From NCBI GenBank assembly GCA_000611775.1, contig KK106983.1, forward strand, positions 685,542-749,541: 64,000 bases of DNA, read 5' to 3'. Position numbers and translations under genes: made by a program. Below are positions 1 to 10,485 of this stretch, piece by piece; positions within the stretch are counted from its first letter, which is position 1, and every line of letters starts with the position of its first letter. Under the pieces are notes generated by a model. It was not told the origin of the DNA, made no database searches, and saw nothing but the letters and a program-made list of their open reading frames with translations. Source of the stretch: Umbilicaria muhlenbergii. Its lineage: Eukaryota > Ascomycota > Lecanoromycetes > Umbilicariales > Umbilicariaceae.

Positions 1-2
1 CT

Positions 3-2066
3 GCTTGGAAGACAAATCAGCAGCAAGGGGTCGGGACATACTCGGAGGATCATCAAAGAGGGGTAAATGATGACGCCAGCAAGAGTGGGATGATTGCTAA
101 CCATTCTTCTGCATATGAAGGCATGGTACTAGTAGAAGCTGGCCCAACTTCTTCCAACGCCCATCCTTTACCTTCCTCGACAAATTACGGCCAAGAGCAT
201 TTCGGGGCATCATCATTAACACAGAACGGTTCGCTAAACCAACCGGATAACCTATTAACGCCTTCTCCTCGAGCACAACGTAGCGCATCTCCTCTCTCGC
301 AATCCTCTACTTATTCATCCTCTCCTCCGGAGCAATCGACACTTAAAGTAGTAAAGAACTTCTCCCGTCTTCCCCCACAGCAGCCTTCACAAGACTCGCA
401 GTTTCAATCAACTAAGCCTGATTCTACAAATATTGTCACGAAGCCTCCTCCAGTACCTATCGAATCCGAAAGACCTGATACGTTGAAGCGGCATAGCACT
501 AGCCGCAGCATTACTAGGAAGCCTGTGCCTGGACAAACGCAACAACCAAGGGCCCAAGAACAGCCTGCTTTACCCGCTAAATCTAGTCTAGAAAGTCTCC
601 GGCAATACGCAGCTCAACAAGACGCTTTAGACGATGCAATGGCCGGAAAAGCTCTACACTCTACCGCAAGCAACGATTTCAATGCCCGAAGAAGGAGCGA
701 GAATAGCTCTGATTACGACGATGATTCGATAGTTTCACCTGACTATGCAAGTACTAGGAAATCTGTGGAGACCAGCAGATCCGTCGAAAAGCCTCGTACT
801 GGCGTACTCAAGACCGTCGGCACGGTAGAAGCCACTGAGAGAGAGGTGCAAGTAGGAGACGTACGGTATCGAGCAGATCAGAGACAGGACATGAGCACGG
901 ATATACCCAGTATTGACTTTGGTCCTACTCACGCCCTCAATCCCGGGTCTGCCAGCCGACCTGCCGCGAGCAATGTAGGCCAAACATCTCATGAGAAAAC
1001 AGTCTCTGCTGAACGTCCGAGCACAGCGAATCAGCTTAATGGAGGTCTTGTCTACCCGAGCAGAACCGGGCCGGGCCGGCCCGATGGCCCTGGCCACTCC
1101 AGATCTTCAAGCCGCAATTTGGTGACGCCCGAGCCGGGGCAGGGCCGTTCTTCACCTGCTGATATCAACATCGAGCGACCAAGGAGTGTGGCATGGCAAC
1201 CTGGCACTACCATTGGTAGTGGCAGTCCTAGCAACCGGCAGTCGATTACGCCTGAACAGTTCGTTCAGCAACGTGCCGCTTCCGGGCGCGTAACTCCCAT
1301 TTATGCCCATGCTGCCAAACGGTCGGCCACGCCTCCACCTGTGTCTCGTAACTCTTCTGGAGACTGGTCTCAACAGCAAGGTCGTGTGACGCCGACGAAA
1401 GAGCCGTCTCGGCCACAGTCCCGCGTCGTTGCTCCTATGGCAAATCCTTCTGCGGGCGACTATACTGCCCGTCTCTCAGCTCGAGAACAGGAACACGTGG
1501 CTCGCGTGACTGGATCTCCTTTGATAAGTGTGCCTAGGCAAGGCTCTCAAGGCGGTGGGGGGCTCATTGGCGCTATTGAAGCACGTGAGCGCGAGAAGAA
1601 GGAGATGAAGGAAGGGCTAAGCGGGCAGATGGTCCAGAATGCTATTGCGCAGCGGCAGCAACAAGTCCAGGGCCACCAGTACGGGCAGCAGAGTCAAGCA
1701 CAGACCCCGAGTTACCAGTATGGTCAGCAAGCCTTCCCAAGTCCCAGTCCTCAGTTGGCAATGCCCGGACAGTACCCACAAACGCCTCAAATCCCAAATC
1801 CCAGCAGGGGTCAGTCACAGTACGGGGGTTGGAGTGCGCCTCAGACGCCACAATATAACTCGCAGCAACAGCAGCAGTGGGTGTCGCCAGCTGCGCAGTT
1901 GTATTGGAGCACTCCCCAGGCCCCGTCGCCTTATTCGCAGGAACCATACCAGCAGGGCCAGTATCCACAAGGGCAGTACCAGCAGGGACAGTATCCGCAA
2001 GGCCACTCTCAGCAAGGCCACCAGCAGAACGGCTCGTACTTTGGTAATGCGCACGTAGGTCGGTAA
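3..2066 (+). CDS. Gln/Pro/Ser-rich disordered protein, 3' part of a larger gene
   Basis: The reading frame is open from the window edge to a TAA at 2064-2066; the first ATG is at 90, but 29 open codons precede it, so the gene very probably begins outside the window. About 685 residues are visible and almost all look disordered: Ser/Pro/Thr-rich at first, then Gln/Tyr/Gly-rich near the end. Short stretches look conserved, such as GVLKTVG near 800-830 and DIPSIDFGPTHALNP near 899-945. I recall similar segments in the C-terminal tails of fungal Caf120/Skg3-like PH-domain proteins, but no PH domain is in view, so that name is only a guess. No intron is evident in this part. The tail could be a low-complexity interaction region. 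Confidence 0.75.
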   Translation, partial: AWKTNQQQGVGTYSEDHQRGVNDDASKSGMIANHSSAYEGMVLVEAGPTSSNAHPLPSSTNYGQEHFGASSLTQNGSLNQPDNLLTPSPRAQRSASPLSQSSTYSSSPPEQSTLKVVKNFSRLPPQQPSQDSQFQSTKPDSTNIVTKPPPVPIESERPDTLKRHSTSRSITRKPVPGQTQQPRAQEQPALPAKSSLESLRQYAAQQDALDDAMAGKALHSTASNDFNARRRSENSSDYDDDSIVSPDYASTRKSVETSRSVEKPRTGVLKTVGTVEATEREVQVGDVRYRADQRQDMSTDIPSIDFGPTHALNPGSASRPAASNVGQTSHEKTVSAERPSTANQLNGGLVYPSRTGPGRPDGPGHSRSSSRNLVTPEPGQGRSSPADINIERPRSVAWQPGTTIGSGSPSNRQSITPEQFVQQRAASGRVTPIYAHAAKRSATPPPVSRNSSGDWSQQQGRVTPTKEPSRPQSRVVAPMANPSAGDYTARLSAREQEHVARVTGSPLISVPRQGSQGGGGLIGAIEAREREKKEMKEGLSGQMVQNAIAQRQQQVQGHQYGQQSQAQTPSYQYGQQAFPSPSPQLAMPGQYPQTPQIPNPSRGQSQYGGWSAPQTPQYNSQQQQQWVSPAAQLYWSTPQAPSPYSQEPYQQGQYPQGQYQQGQYPQGHSQQGHQQNGSYFGNAHVGR
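1947..2006 (+). repeat. 30-nt coding tandem repeat, two units plus a degenerate third
   Basis: Two adjacent 30-nt units (1947-1976 and 1977-2006) differ at only a few positions and encode Tyr-Gln-Gln-Gly-Gln-Tyr-Pro-Gln-Gly-type decapeptides. Shorter relatives continue to about 2030. They form the Gln/Tyr/Gly-rich C-terminus of the first gene. Confidence 0.8.
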
Positions 2067-4721
2067 GGAGGGTCGACGTTTCGGCAGCGAGGGTCTACCT
2101 CAGAAGCACATATTTTCTATCTTTTCTTTCGATGGCATATTAGGCTGCAGCAAGGGGTTTCTTTGCCAGTCATGCATTGCTGGACGGTTGCATCTGGCTA
2201 GATATGGCTATTCCATCAAGCATCTAGACCATTTTTTTACATTACAACCTTGGGCCGCTCGGCCTGGAATCATGGATTGACCAGAGCCATTTTCCACGCT
2301 ACGTCGTGTTAGTGTTGTGTTGGTAGCATAGTTCACGCATGACCTCTCCGATGTTATGACTATGTGCGGTCTGCCAACACAAGGAGTATTCGAATATGTA
2401 TGTGAAAATGGTGTGCCTCAGTGATCATATGTCGAAATTGTTCGTCCCTTCACATGCTGCTTGTATCCATGCATCAAGCTTGGTAACGAACTAAGTACAA
2501 TCCTCAGCTGGGCTCCTCCCGACTTTCTCAACGATTCACAACAGACTTTTGAAGCACTTTCAATGTAGAAACTACAGAAGCCCCCCTAAATCTCTCCCAT
2601 CACCACAAGAGCCAACAGGTGTCGCTTTTGTCTTTACATGTCAAGAGGGTCCCCAGCCGAATACGGCCGCTTATTCCATCGCACCGGAACCTTTGGAGGT
2701 ACTTGGAAGTTGAACTAGGCTCCAGCCGCGAAAAGATGAAGTGATGGTGAGGAGGGGGGGGGGGAAGCTGGGGGGAGCTCTGAATAGGCCGGAGCTTTGG
2801 CTGAGTAGTTTGTTGACCTGTTAGTCCATAGGGCAGACCGACTTCGTGGGTTGGGGTTGTGTAGAACTGCTGTTATTCTGGATTCCAGCTAGGTTGAGCG
2901 GTGGTGCCCGTTGGGTTTGAGGGCAGCAAATGGCGGAGACCTTGTGGGAGTCCATGATCAGATTGTGTAGCGTCGTGCTTGACATCTAAGACTATCTGGT
3001 GTCATGCATATCCTGCCGCCGTGCTGCTCGCTCTGACGGTTTTCAGCCCTGGTTCACGACGGACTATTCGTAATCTTCGCACGGCTTTGCGGGACGAGTT
3101 TCTGCTCTGAGCAGCGGAGTGGTATCATGGCAAGCTCTTTGTTACATCTGCCGTTCTGTATCCAATGGTTCTAGGGACCAAAGAATCCTCATCCCGCGGG
3201 TCCGTTCTTCCAGTCATTCGTGGTATATTCGGGCGCTCATAGCCTGTACAGGCCTTTCGTAACAAGACGTTGTGCGACATGTGCTCAGTCATTCAATAAA
3301 CCTAACAAGTCTTTCGATAACCGTCAGCCTCGTTCCCCTAAAAAGCACTAAAGCTGCATGTATGAATCCCAAGAAAGTGTGTATTCAGAGACCCGATTCT
3401 AAGCATCGACGGCTGCATTTGTCGATACTGCCATACCTTTTCCGGCTCTTCCTAAGCTGTAATGGGGTTTTGTGGTTTCATCATTTTGGAGGGATGTTGA
3501 AGGAAAGAATGATTGTGGTTTTACTTACATTCTGTGATATGTTGGTGTAAAAGAGTCGCGGTTGAAAATGTTCGGAAGTCAGTCTGCGGCAGAGGATGAC
3601 CGTAGTGATCGTTTGGGCCGCCGTACTCAATCGCTAGCCGTTATGGATTAACAAATGTAGGGTTAATGTACAAGGAGCCCTACAGTGACTCAGCGCGAGA
3701 AAGTGGTCTCGTTGACGAACACCGAGGTTGAAATTTGCTTAGCTCCCTGAATAGTATATGTTGCTGTTGGTATGCTGAGAGATTTGCCCTAGGTTTCTTC
3801 GCTTTCGTGTGCAACTAATCTATATAAATGACAATTTTATAATAGTTAGTCGATAATCCGAATACATCTTCCCTGACCAAAAGCCGATAGACAACAAACA
3901 CCAAAAGCTGTATGAGCTTTACAACCTGCTGCTCCTCCAAAGATCTCTTGTCGTCGAAAGATGTCAAGGTGCGCCCCTGTCAAGTTTCAATACTCCAGCA
4001 GGCATTGCGACGATGCAGAGTACATGGTTGATTACTAGCTATTCAAGGGTCACTTTCCGCTGTTAAGCTAATGGGTCCCCCTAGGCTGAGAGCTGTCATA
4101 TGTCCCAGTCTTAGACCGAACTAGGAAGATCACTGAGTGAAAGGAGCCCAGGAAGGCGCTGTGATAACGTCCACAGATACATCGTTTGTTTGTTTCAATT
4201 TTGGGACGACTATTGGTAAACTCAATGAGAGACCCTCCATGCTAAGAACTGTCACTTGATTAGTCCCAGTAGATAAATAGCCGACATTCCGATATCAAAC
4301 CGTGTGGCCGGTCTTAAGACCTTCTGGGCATAGGATGGGTCTGTGATAAATCAATAGAAATTACCAAAGCACTGCTAAGATTTCTGGATATTCTCTCCGC
4401 TGCGAAGATGTTCGGAGCACTCCTCAATTGACATTTCTTGATATCTGACCTTGGACCAGAGTAATTGAATTCCTTGCAAAAGGGTATTGAAGGGGGCCCG
4501 TCAGTGATTGATCGATCAAAATAGATTGATAAAATTTTAGTAACCATATTTGTTGATCTACTCGTAATGCGGTGGGATCTCAAAAGCTGGAACTTGCAAG
4601 TATCCTATCAAATCGCGATCTGGCTCGCTTACTGCTTGGCCACAAAAGTCAGACCTGAAGGCTTCCTACACCCCACCCTTTGACCGAAATTTACGTCGGA
4701 GCCTTGGGAAGCAAAAAAAGA
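2067..4721. other. gene-poor intergenic region
   Basis: About 2.65 kb follow the first gene. Only short, unconvincing ORFs occur on either strand and none carries a recognisable motif. There is a run of 11 G at 2754-2764. The part after about 3550 is more AT-rich and could be old decayed repeat DNA, but I see no terminal repeats or coding remnants that name a family. Confidence 0.6.
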
Positions 4722-4808
4722 AGCCGAAGGCGGGGCTCGAACCCGCGACCTTGAGGTGATCTCGAATTAAGAGCCACACGCTCTACCGATTGACTGGGGA
4801 GTTGTCAG
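4722..4808 (-). pseudogene. degenerate tRNA-Lys(CTT) with a probable short intron
   Basis: On the minus strand the T arm is perfect (stem GCGGG/CCCGC at 4742-4746 and 4730-4734, loop TTCGAGC), and the anticodon loop reads CTCTTAA with anticodon CTT for lysine. Right after the loop an insertion of about 10 nt fits the short intron known in many fungal tRNA-Lys(CTT) genes; removing it lets four of five anticodon-stem pairs form. A T7 run just downstream (plus-strand A run near 4713-4719) would serve as a Pol III terminator. The 3' acceptor strand (CTTCGGC) has no matching 5' strand, and the D stem lacks its first half, so the 5' part looks decayed or replaced. I call it a tRNA pseudogene rather than a working gene. 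Confidence 0.6.
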
Positions 4809-6391
4809 TGTTTGAAATGGGAATTTGAAAACTATGGGAGAACTGACGCTACCCCGGCTGTGGGAAGTTGTTCCAAACTGACTATTGTCAAATTGTTGAA
4901 GCGAATAAACTTATTATATTATATATTCGTCATCAAAAACTGGTGATGGCTCTTTTGTCTTTAACCTATGCCTTAACATCGAAACCCCTGGGGCAATCCT
5001 CGTCCGTTGGTGTTTGCAAGAGAATCGGGGTATATTGGACCAAATAAATCTAGTACGAATTGATTATCCTGTATTCTCTTTCCCCTTATATCTGGGATGA
5101 TAGGGGGCGCACTAGATCTGTCATTTACTTAGGCGGGGAGCACCTCCGTAGCCAAAAAAAAGGAAATGCTATAGAAACTGCCAATAGCCCTAGCAAACAA
5201 CGAAATGACACCACAAATGCACAAACCCACAAATATGAAGCGACAGATTAGACTGGCATTCTGAATTAACAAGGAAAGGATAAGTTCGGATCTGATATTC
5301 AAAAGCTACAGGGAGGGCTGCCAGTGACATGTTGGAGCATTTGCATAACGGTGGCGCTTTTGAAGCAATCAGTGATTTGATGAACTTCAACAGCCCATAC
5401 GTGCCCGGAAGGCATTACAAGGAGGTCGGCAGATCTTCAGATTGAGAAAACGTTAATATGAAGCAGAGGAGGAAGTCAGGGTCGCAAACGCTGGGTCTAC
5501 AGCAGTACGTCAACAGCCCAGGCGGCCTCTAGGAAGGATCGAGACGACAATGGTAGTACGGCTCCATATTAAAGCGGATGAGAACTCTGAATGGGTTGAC
5601 AGGCAAAGGGCTTTAACATATCGTCCATAGGCTTGGGTTATGTGAGGTTGGCTCAAAGTTTTGCCGAAGCCCTAATTCTCCGTTGTCCGGATCGATTTCT
5701 ATAAGGCTACACTATTAGACTAGTGGTAAATATATTACTGTTGTCCGTCCTGATGCACTGTAGAAGCGCCCTAGGAATCCATACTATCTACTCTTACTAA
5801 ATGCATTGTGCGAAACAGATTATGGAGCATCATTCTACAACTCACTCTCTAATCAACTATCAAAGACAACAGAGGGCTTCCCAGTAAGTTCTCATATCTT
5901 TGTTGGCTCGGATTAGATAACAGTTAGGCAAAAGCACACTGAGTCAGACGAGGCGCCCCTCAGCGGCGCTCAGCATTGATTATGGTGATACTAAGGAGCA
6001 TAAAATGTATGCCACTAGCTGTTGGTTTCTGCTTAGCCTACGCGCCCCTGCGTGTCACTCTCTGGGATTGGCATTCTTCCTCACCCTTACCGCGGCGAAT
6101 ACGCTATTTGAAAGTCCGCTGAAACGTATTTGAGCTAGCGCTATTCCGCCATGAGGCCCTTTCCGGCCTGTTCGCGGGCCTTGCGGGGCGTGCCACGACG
6201 CAATCAGGTGTTGGGTGAACTGTCGCGTGGTGTAGTGCCGCGAATTGTGACACTCGAGACAACGTCTCCGAACAACGCAATGGTCTGGTCGAGGTTCGGC
6301 TGTGGGGAGGTTATTTTTCGTCGTAATTGAATCACCACATGGTCTCAAGCGTCAGGACCCTCTAACTTTGGGTGGATAGTGGAAAGCTACA
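4809..6391. other. intergenic region
   Basis: About 1.6 kb between the tRNA remnant and the 3' end of PWP1. Short ORFs on both strands show no family signature, and I could not assemble a spliced gene here. It should include the PWP1 3' UTR on the minus strand. Confidence 0.55.
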
Positions 6392-8069
6392 TCAGTCTTC
6401 GTCCATTGAATCCCAGTCATTTTCTCCACCCCCATTTTCACCACCAGGCTCCGCTCCTCCCTCTTCCTCCGAATCACTGCTGTCTTCCTCAACACCCACC
6501 AATCTCTCCTGTACTTCGCCCTCAACTGGTGCCACACGGTTCGCGAATGCTCTTCTTACTGCAGCGTTAGTTGAGGTATCCCAGATCTGCATGATACCCT
6601 TGCTACCCGCAATAGCCAGCCTAAAGCCGACCTCAGCATCTGGGGCAAACGTTGTAGAAAAGACCTTTCCAACGCCGAGGTTCCGAGATACGACCATGCT
6701 CGGCCCACTTGGCTGAACGTTCCATAGCTTAACTTCTTTGTCTGTTGAGCCAGTCACCAGAAAGCCGGGGATAATGGGATTGATGTCAAATGAGGAGATC
6801 GACTCATCATGCGCTTGGAGTGTCCAGATAGGACTTGAAGCCTCAGGGCTTGCCGGAGTGACGCGGACATCATGGTAATGAATTACGCCATTCTCAGTAG
6901 TGACATAGAAGTAGTTGGCATCGTGCGGATCCCACCTTACGGTCTCGACATCACTTTCGACAGCCCATCTTGGCACTCTCACGTCTGGTGCTCGCATGTC
7001 GGCAGCCACTATCGTCCTGTCGTAACTTCCGCTGAGTAGCACCGTTGTCTCCTTCGGATGCCACGCTGTGGAGCATACTTTGTCAGTATGATACGAGTAT
7101 GACTTCGCGCACGTTGTGCTGTTCAGATCCCATAACTTGACAGTCTTATCAGCTGACGATGATGCTAAGAGGTTTCTGTGGTGTCTATTTGCAGCAAGGG
7201 AGAGGATGGCGTCAACATGATAATCGTTGTTGGCTTTCTTTGACTTCTTTCGCTTCTTTTTCTTTTTTGCAGGGTCCACAACTTCCTTACTGCCCTCCCC
7301 ACCTTGACCTAGTATGGCGTTTGGATACATGCAGTCTATGGTGTCCAGATCCCATATCTCGATATCTGGGTCCATAGTTCCAACCGCTACATAGTTTGCC
7401 CTCGCATCTTGATCCACTGCAGGCTTACCAACGGGCAGGTCGAGCCATTCAACACAGAGTGGTATTGCTGGTAGCATAATGTCATGGTGAACGTAGAGAT
7501 TGTCTGCCTCATCCTCATACACGTATATTTCCAGATGCGCGACCTCATCTTCAACCTTTGCAGCAATCACCAGATTGTCCGTGGCTAGAATCTGTAGCTC
7601 TTCCCTCTCCTCGTCCTCATCGTCATTTCCTTGAAGCGTTATATAAGGATCGTCGGCATTTGATTCATGGTAAGCTAAAGACTTAGCATTTCCAAACATC
7701 GTCACAGCCTCGCCATCTTCGTCAACAGGGTCACTGTCATAGTGATCGAGGTCGTACTCTCTAAGATCGTCATCGGCATCACTAAGCGCATAGTTAGGGC
7801 AAGGTCAGAGAAAGTATAAGATTATGGATCACAAACCCATTAGATTGCCGTATCGATGGCCCATTATCCTCCGCTCCCGAAGAGTCGTCCGCTGATGTCT
7901 CAGCATTTTGGCCATTCCTTGCAGTGTCCAAATCCTCCTTGGCATCGCTGAGCTGTAACTTTGCAAGCTTTGAGATGCGCGAAAGCTCGGCCTCATCCAC
8001 TTCGTATTTGGTGGGAAAAGACGCTGCAAATCCTCGGGGCACCCATGTTGTCGCTGTGATCATGGACAT
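6392..8069 (-). CDS. PWP1: Pwp1-type WD40 ribosome biogenesis protein
   Basis: Two exons, 8069-7837 and 7781-6392, give 540 residues. The 55-nt intron (7782-7836) has donor GTTTGT, a CTAAC branch site and acceptor TTAG; the join restores a conserved acidic stretch (GDADDDLREYDLDHYDSD). The N-terminus (ITATTWVPRGFAA) matches the signature start of Pwp1, and an alternative in-frame ATG at 8063 aligns even better with homologues. WD40 repeats fill the middle (for example SADKTVKLWDLNS and SGSYDRTIVAADMRAPD), a basic KKKKKRKKSKK patch lies between early repeats, and the C-terminus is acidic. The family is nucleolar and acts in 60S subunit assembly and rDNA transcription. It is divergent from PRP16, with a transposon now lying between them. 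Confidence 0.95.
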
Positions 8070-8224
8070 CGTGTCTCATCAATTTGAAACTGCACCTAAG
8101 GGGAAGGGAAAATGTGTGGATTTATGGGCTGATACGGGGGTATGGGGTAATTTTTTTGACTTGGACTTTTCGCTACCGTACTTGGGACCTCAGCCTTACG
8201 TCGTGAGTTTAAAGATTTCCCATA

Positions 8225-8250
8225 CGGAACCGTGCACCAAAAGTCATGAC
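8225..8250. repeat. left terminal inverted repeat of the Tc1/mariner element
   Basis: These 26 bases starting CGGAACCGTGCACC are the exact reverse complement of 10460-10485. The dinucleotide just outside is TA (8223-8224). Confidence 0.95.
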
Positions 8251-8599
8251 CAGACGCTAAAAACGCCACCTGCATGCCCCCCCTGCCTTAGACTTTATTC
8301 CTAATCGGGTAATACTTCATAAATCGAAAGAGTTTTATGTTTCAGATAGGTGAGTCAATTCAGCAGCTTTCTAAGCATACTAACATGCGTATAGGAACTG
8401 TACACCTTGACAGCAGCCTCCTCACTGTTGCTACTACTCTCGCTGCTGCTGCCGCCGCCCTCACTGCCGCCGCCGGCCCCCCCCCACCTATAAAAACTGG
8501 CTCGTCGCTGCTGCTGGTGTCCACCAGCCCCAACCCCCCACCCCTGGCAGCCCAAGCCAACGAAGTGCTGCCAGAATTGGAGCACCCCCTTACTGCCAG

Positions 8600-8945
8600 C
8601 TAGGCCTCACTGGCGCCGTTCCACGCCCCACACGGCCTCGGCCCACACGTCCTAGAGCCACACGTCCTCGTCCTCAGCCTCTTGTCGGATGTACCTCGCT
8701 GTCAGAGGAGGCGGAGACAGGGCTTGCAGAGGAGCTTCTGGCAGAGGATGCTGACCCAGGGCTAGGCAGCTCAGGCCCTGCTGGCGCAGTTCCACACCCC
8801 ACAACACCTCGCCCTCCACGTCCTTGAGCCACACGTCCTCATCCTCACCCTCACCCTCTAGCTGGACGTTCCTCGCTGGCAGAGAAGGCAGAGATAGAGC
8901 TTGTAGAGGAGCTTCTGGCAGGGGATGCTCGCACAGGGGTAGGGG
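8600..8945. repeat. 171-bp direct tandem duplication inside the transposon
   Basis: Two diverged copies, about 8600-8770 and 8771-8945, are offset by 171 bp. For example, TGGCGCCGTTCCAC at 8611 recurs as TGGCGCAGTTCCAC at 8782, and both copies carry CAGAGGAGCTTCTGGCA-like segments. The period is exactly 57 codons, and a minus-strand ORF (8652-9179) reads through both copies with repeated peptides such as HPLPEAPLQALS. It lies downstream of the transposase stop. Confidence 0.8.
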
Positions 8946-8985
8946 GCTCAGAGTCTTGTCTGGCTTGTACAGCAGGCCTTGGAGC

Positions 8986-10287
8986 TCATGGTCCCTTAAG
9001 GAGAGTGTCTCCATCTGTACGCCCTTCCTTATACTCATTGCCGCCGTCGAGCTCAAGAATCTTCTGGATATGGCGGGGAATCCGCTCAATCCAGCGCTGA
9101 ATCCTCCATTGCTCAAGGCCTTTGAGCCAGCAATGCCTCCACGCTTTCCGAGCAGCAAGACGGTTCCGGGGAGCCCCATTCTTAGTGGTATATCGTTTCA
9201 TCCACATCCAGCAGGGCTCAATGGCATTGAGGTCTGAAGAGTTGCCTGGCCATAGAAGACGGAGGATATTGGCATCAAGAAAGATTTGTTTCTGGTGTCT
9301 TGAGGCATGACTCGGCGCCTTGTCTTCCTGGAATGTGGTTTCGGGACGGTCTTTCTTGCACTCAAGAGCAAAGGGTATAAGCTTCTTGACAAGGACTTCC
9401 CTCTGGTATCGCCACCAGTCAATACCCCCCTTGCGTGCTTTCCGTGTGACTGCTCCTTGCTTATCTGTATATCACCATTGCGGAGCACGACCTGGGGGTT
9501 TACCAGCCCTGTTCAAATTCATTCTCCGCATCTTTGTAGCAATCTCTCACTCTGTTCGAGCTGCTGCTTCATTCTCATCGTTCACTCTTTTCATATATTC
9601 TATTGCTTCCTTCCTTGACTGAGCAGTCTCCTTCTCCCATATATGATATGGACCTTTTTTATCGTATGAAAAACAGCCCCAAAACATGAATTCAGATGCC
9701 CCTTTCCACCTCCGCCTTGTGCAAGTCTTCTCATACTGTTCTTCAGCTGTTCTTCATACCCTAATCGCCCCCCGTCTGTGCCCTAATATAACGCTGGTTT
9801 CATCGGTCCAAATGACTCGTTTCCAGTCTTCGAGAGTCCAATGTTGGACTGTTTGGGCGAAAAATAGACGGGCTTCTCACATGGCAGGTGTCAGGGCTGG
9901 CTTCCAGCTTGGTTTTCACTTGTGCATCTTGTTTTTGTGGAGAATTCGAAGAATCGACATAGGGGAAAGCTTGAATTCAGCTCCAAGTTCAGCGGTAGAC
10001 ATCTCCCTGCCATAACGGTCCTTCTTAACCCTATTCAGGACTGCTTCTTCCTTGTCAGAAGTTACCGTTTGGGGACGGCCAGAACGAGGAGCGTCTGCAA
10101 CGTATTCAGTCAATATTATCTTCAATTTCTCTGGATCGTAGCCTCTCTCTCGAGCAGTCTTCTTCAGATGATTTACAGAACGTATAGACAAGCCTGTCAA
10201 GTCTGCAACAATCTTTGTAGGGGCTCCATACTCTGCTAGAGCAAGGGCTTGGACTCTGGTCCCTGGATCATGTCATTTGGCTACCAT
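8986..10287 (-). pseudogene. Tc1/mariner DD34E transposase with six in-frame TGA codons
   Basis: One minus-strand frame runs 434 codons from ATG 10287 to the final stop at 8986 without a frameshift, but six internal codons are TGA. At each site Arg (CGA) would fit the context, so single C-to-T changes at CpG explain all of them. The N-terminus is a helix-turn-helix type DNA-binding region (GTRVQALALAEYGAPTK, then TGLSIRSVNHLKK). The catalytic triad is visible: D in WTDETSV, D in FQEDKAPSH and E in NSSDLNAIEP, with 34 residues between the second D and the E. A basic, charged insertion lies between the first two acidic residues. Although plain Tc1 chemistry is implied, this copy could not make full-length protein without readthrough. 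Confidence 0.9.
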
Positions 10288-10459
10288 ATTGCTGGATATT
10301 GAGTATTCTAACTGACTACGAAGTCTACTACTAAAGGAAGATATTCAAAGGCTCCCCTTTTCCTCACCGCCTTTTCAGGGCGAGAATCTACCCCCTGCCC
10401 TACCCCTGCCCTACTCCCTGCCATACCCCTGTATGTGGCGCATGCACGAAAAGGCGCTA

Positions 10460-10485
10460 GTCATGACTTTTGGTGCACGGTTCCG
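10460..10485. repeat. right terminal inverted repeat of the Tc1/mariner element
   Basis: Exact inverted copy of 8225-8250, followed by TA at 10486-10487. Sequence just inside it contains short CCCTGCC/CCCTACC-type repeats (about 10390-10430). An ATG at 10433 lies inside the element and is in frame with PRP16. Confidence 0.95.

Larger units (their letters stand above)
8225..10485 (-). mobile_element. Tc1/mariner DNA transposon, decayed, in the PWP1-PRP16 promoter
   Basis: A 2261-bp element bounded by 26-bp perfect terminal inverted repeats (8225-8250 and 10460-10485) and flanked on both sides by TA (8223-8224 and 10486-10487), the target-site duplication of the Tc1/mariner superfamily. Its transposase lies on the minus strand (8986-10287) and is interrupted by stops, so this copy is non-autonomous. 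Between the transposase stop and the left repeat are about 760 bp holding a 171-bp tandem duplication and CT/GC-rich low-complexity DNA. The element sits 153 bp from the PWP1 start codon and 77 bp from the PRP16 start codon. Without it the two genes would be separated by about 232 bp. Confidence 0.93.

Noticed and set aside
2754-2764. Run of 11 G as a telomere-like or G-quadruplex structural element
   Set aside because: A single run with no periodic partners; treated as simple sequence.
4722-4808. Functional tRNA-Lys gene
   Set aside because: The acceptor stem cannot form and the D stem is incomplete, although the T arm and anticodon loop are good.
8652-9179. 175-codon minus-strand ORF as a separate gene
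   Set aside because: It overlaps the transposase C-terminus in another frame and otherwise consists of the 171-bp duplication; there is no domain to support an independent product.
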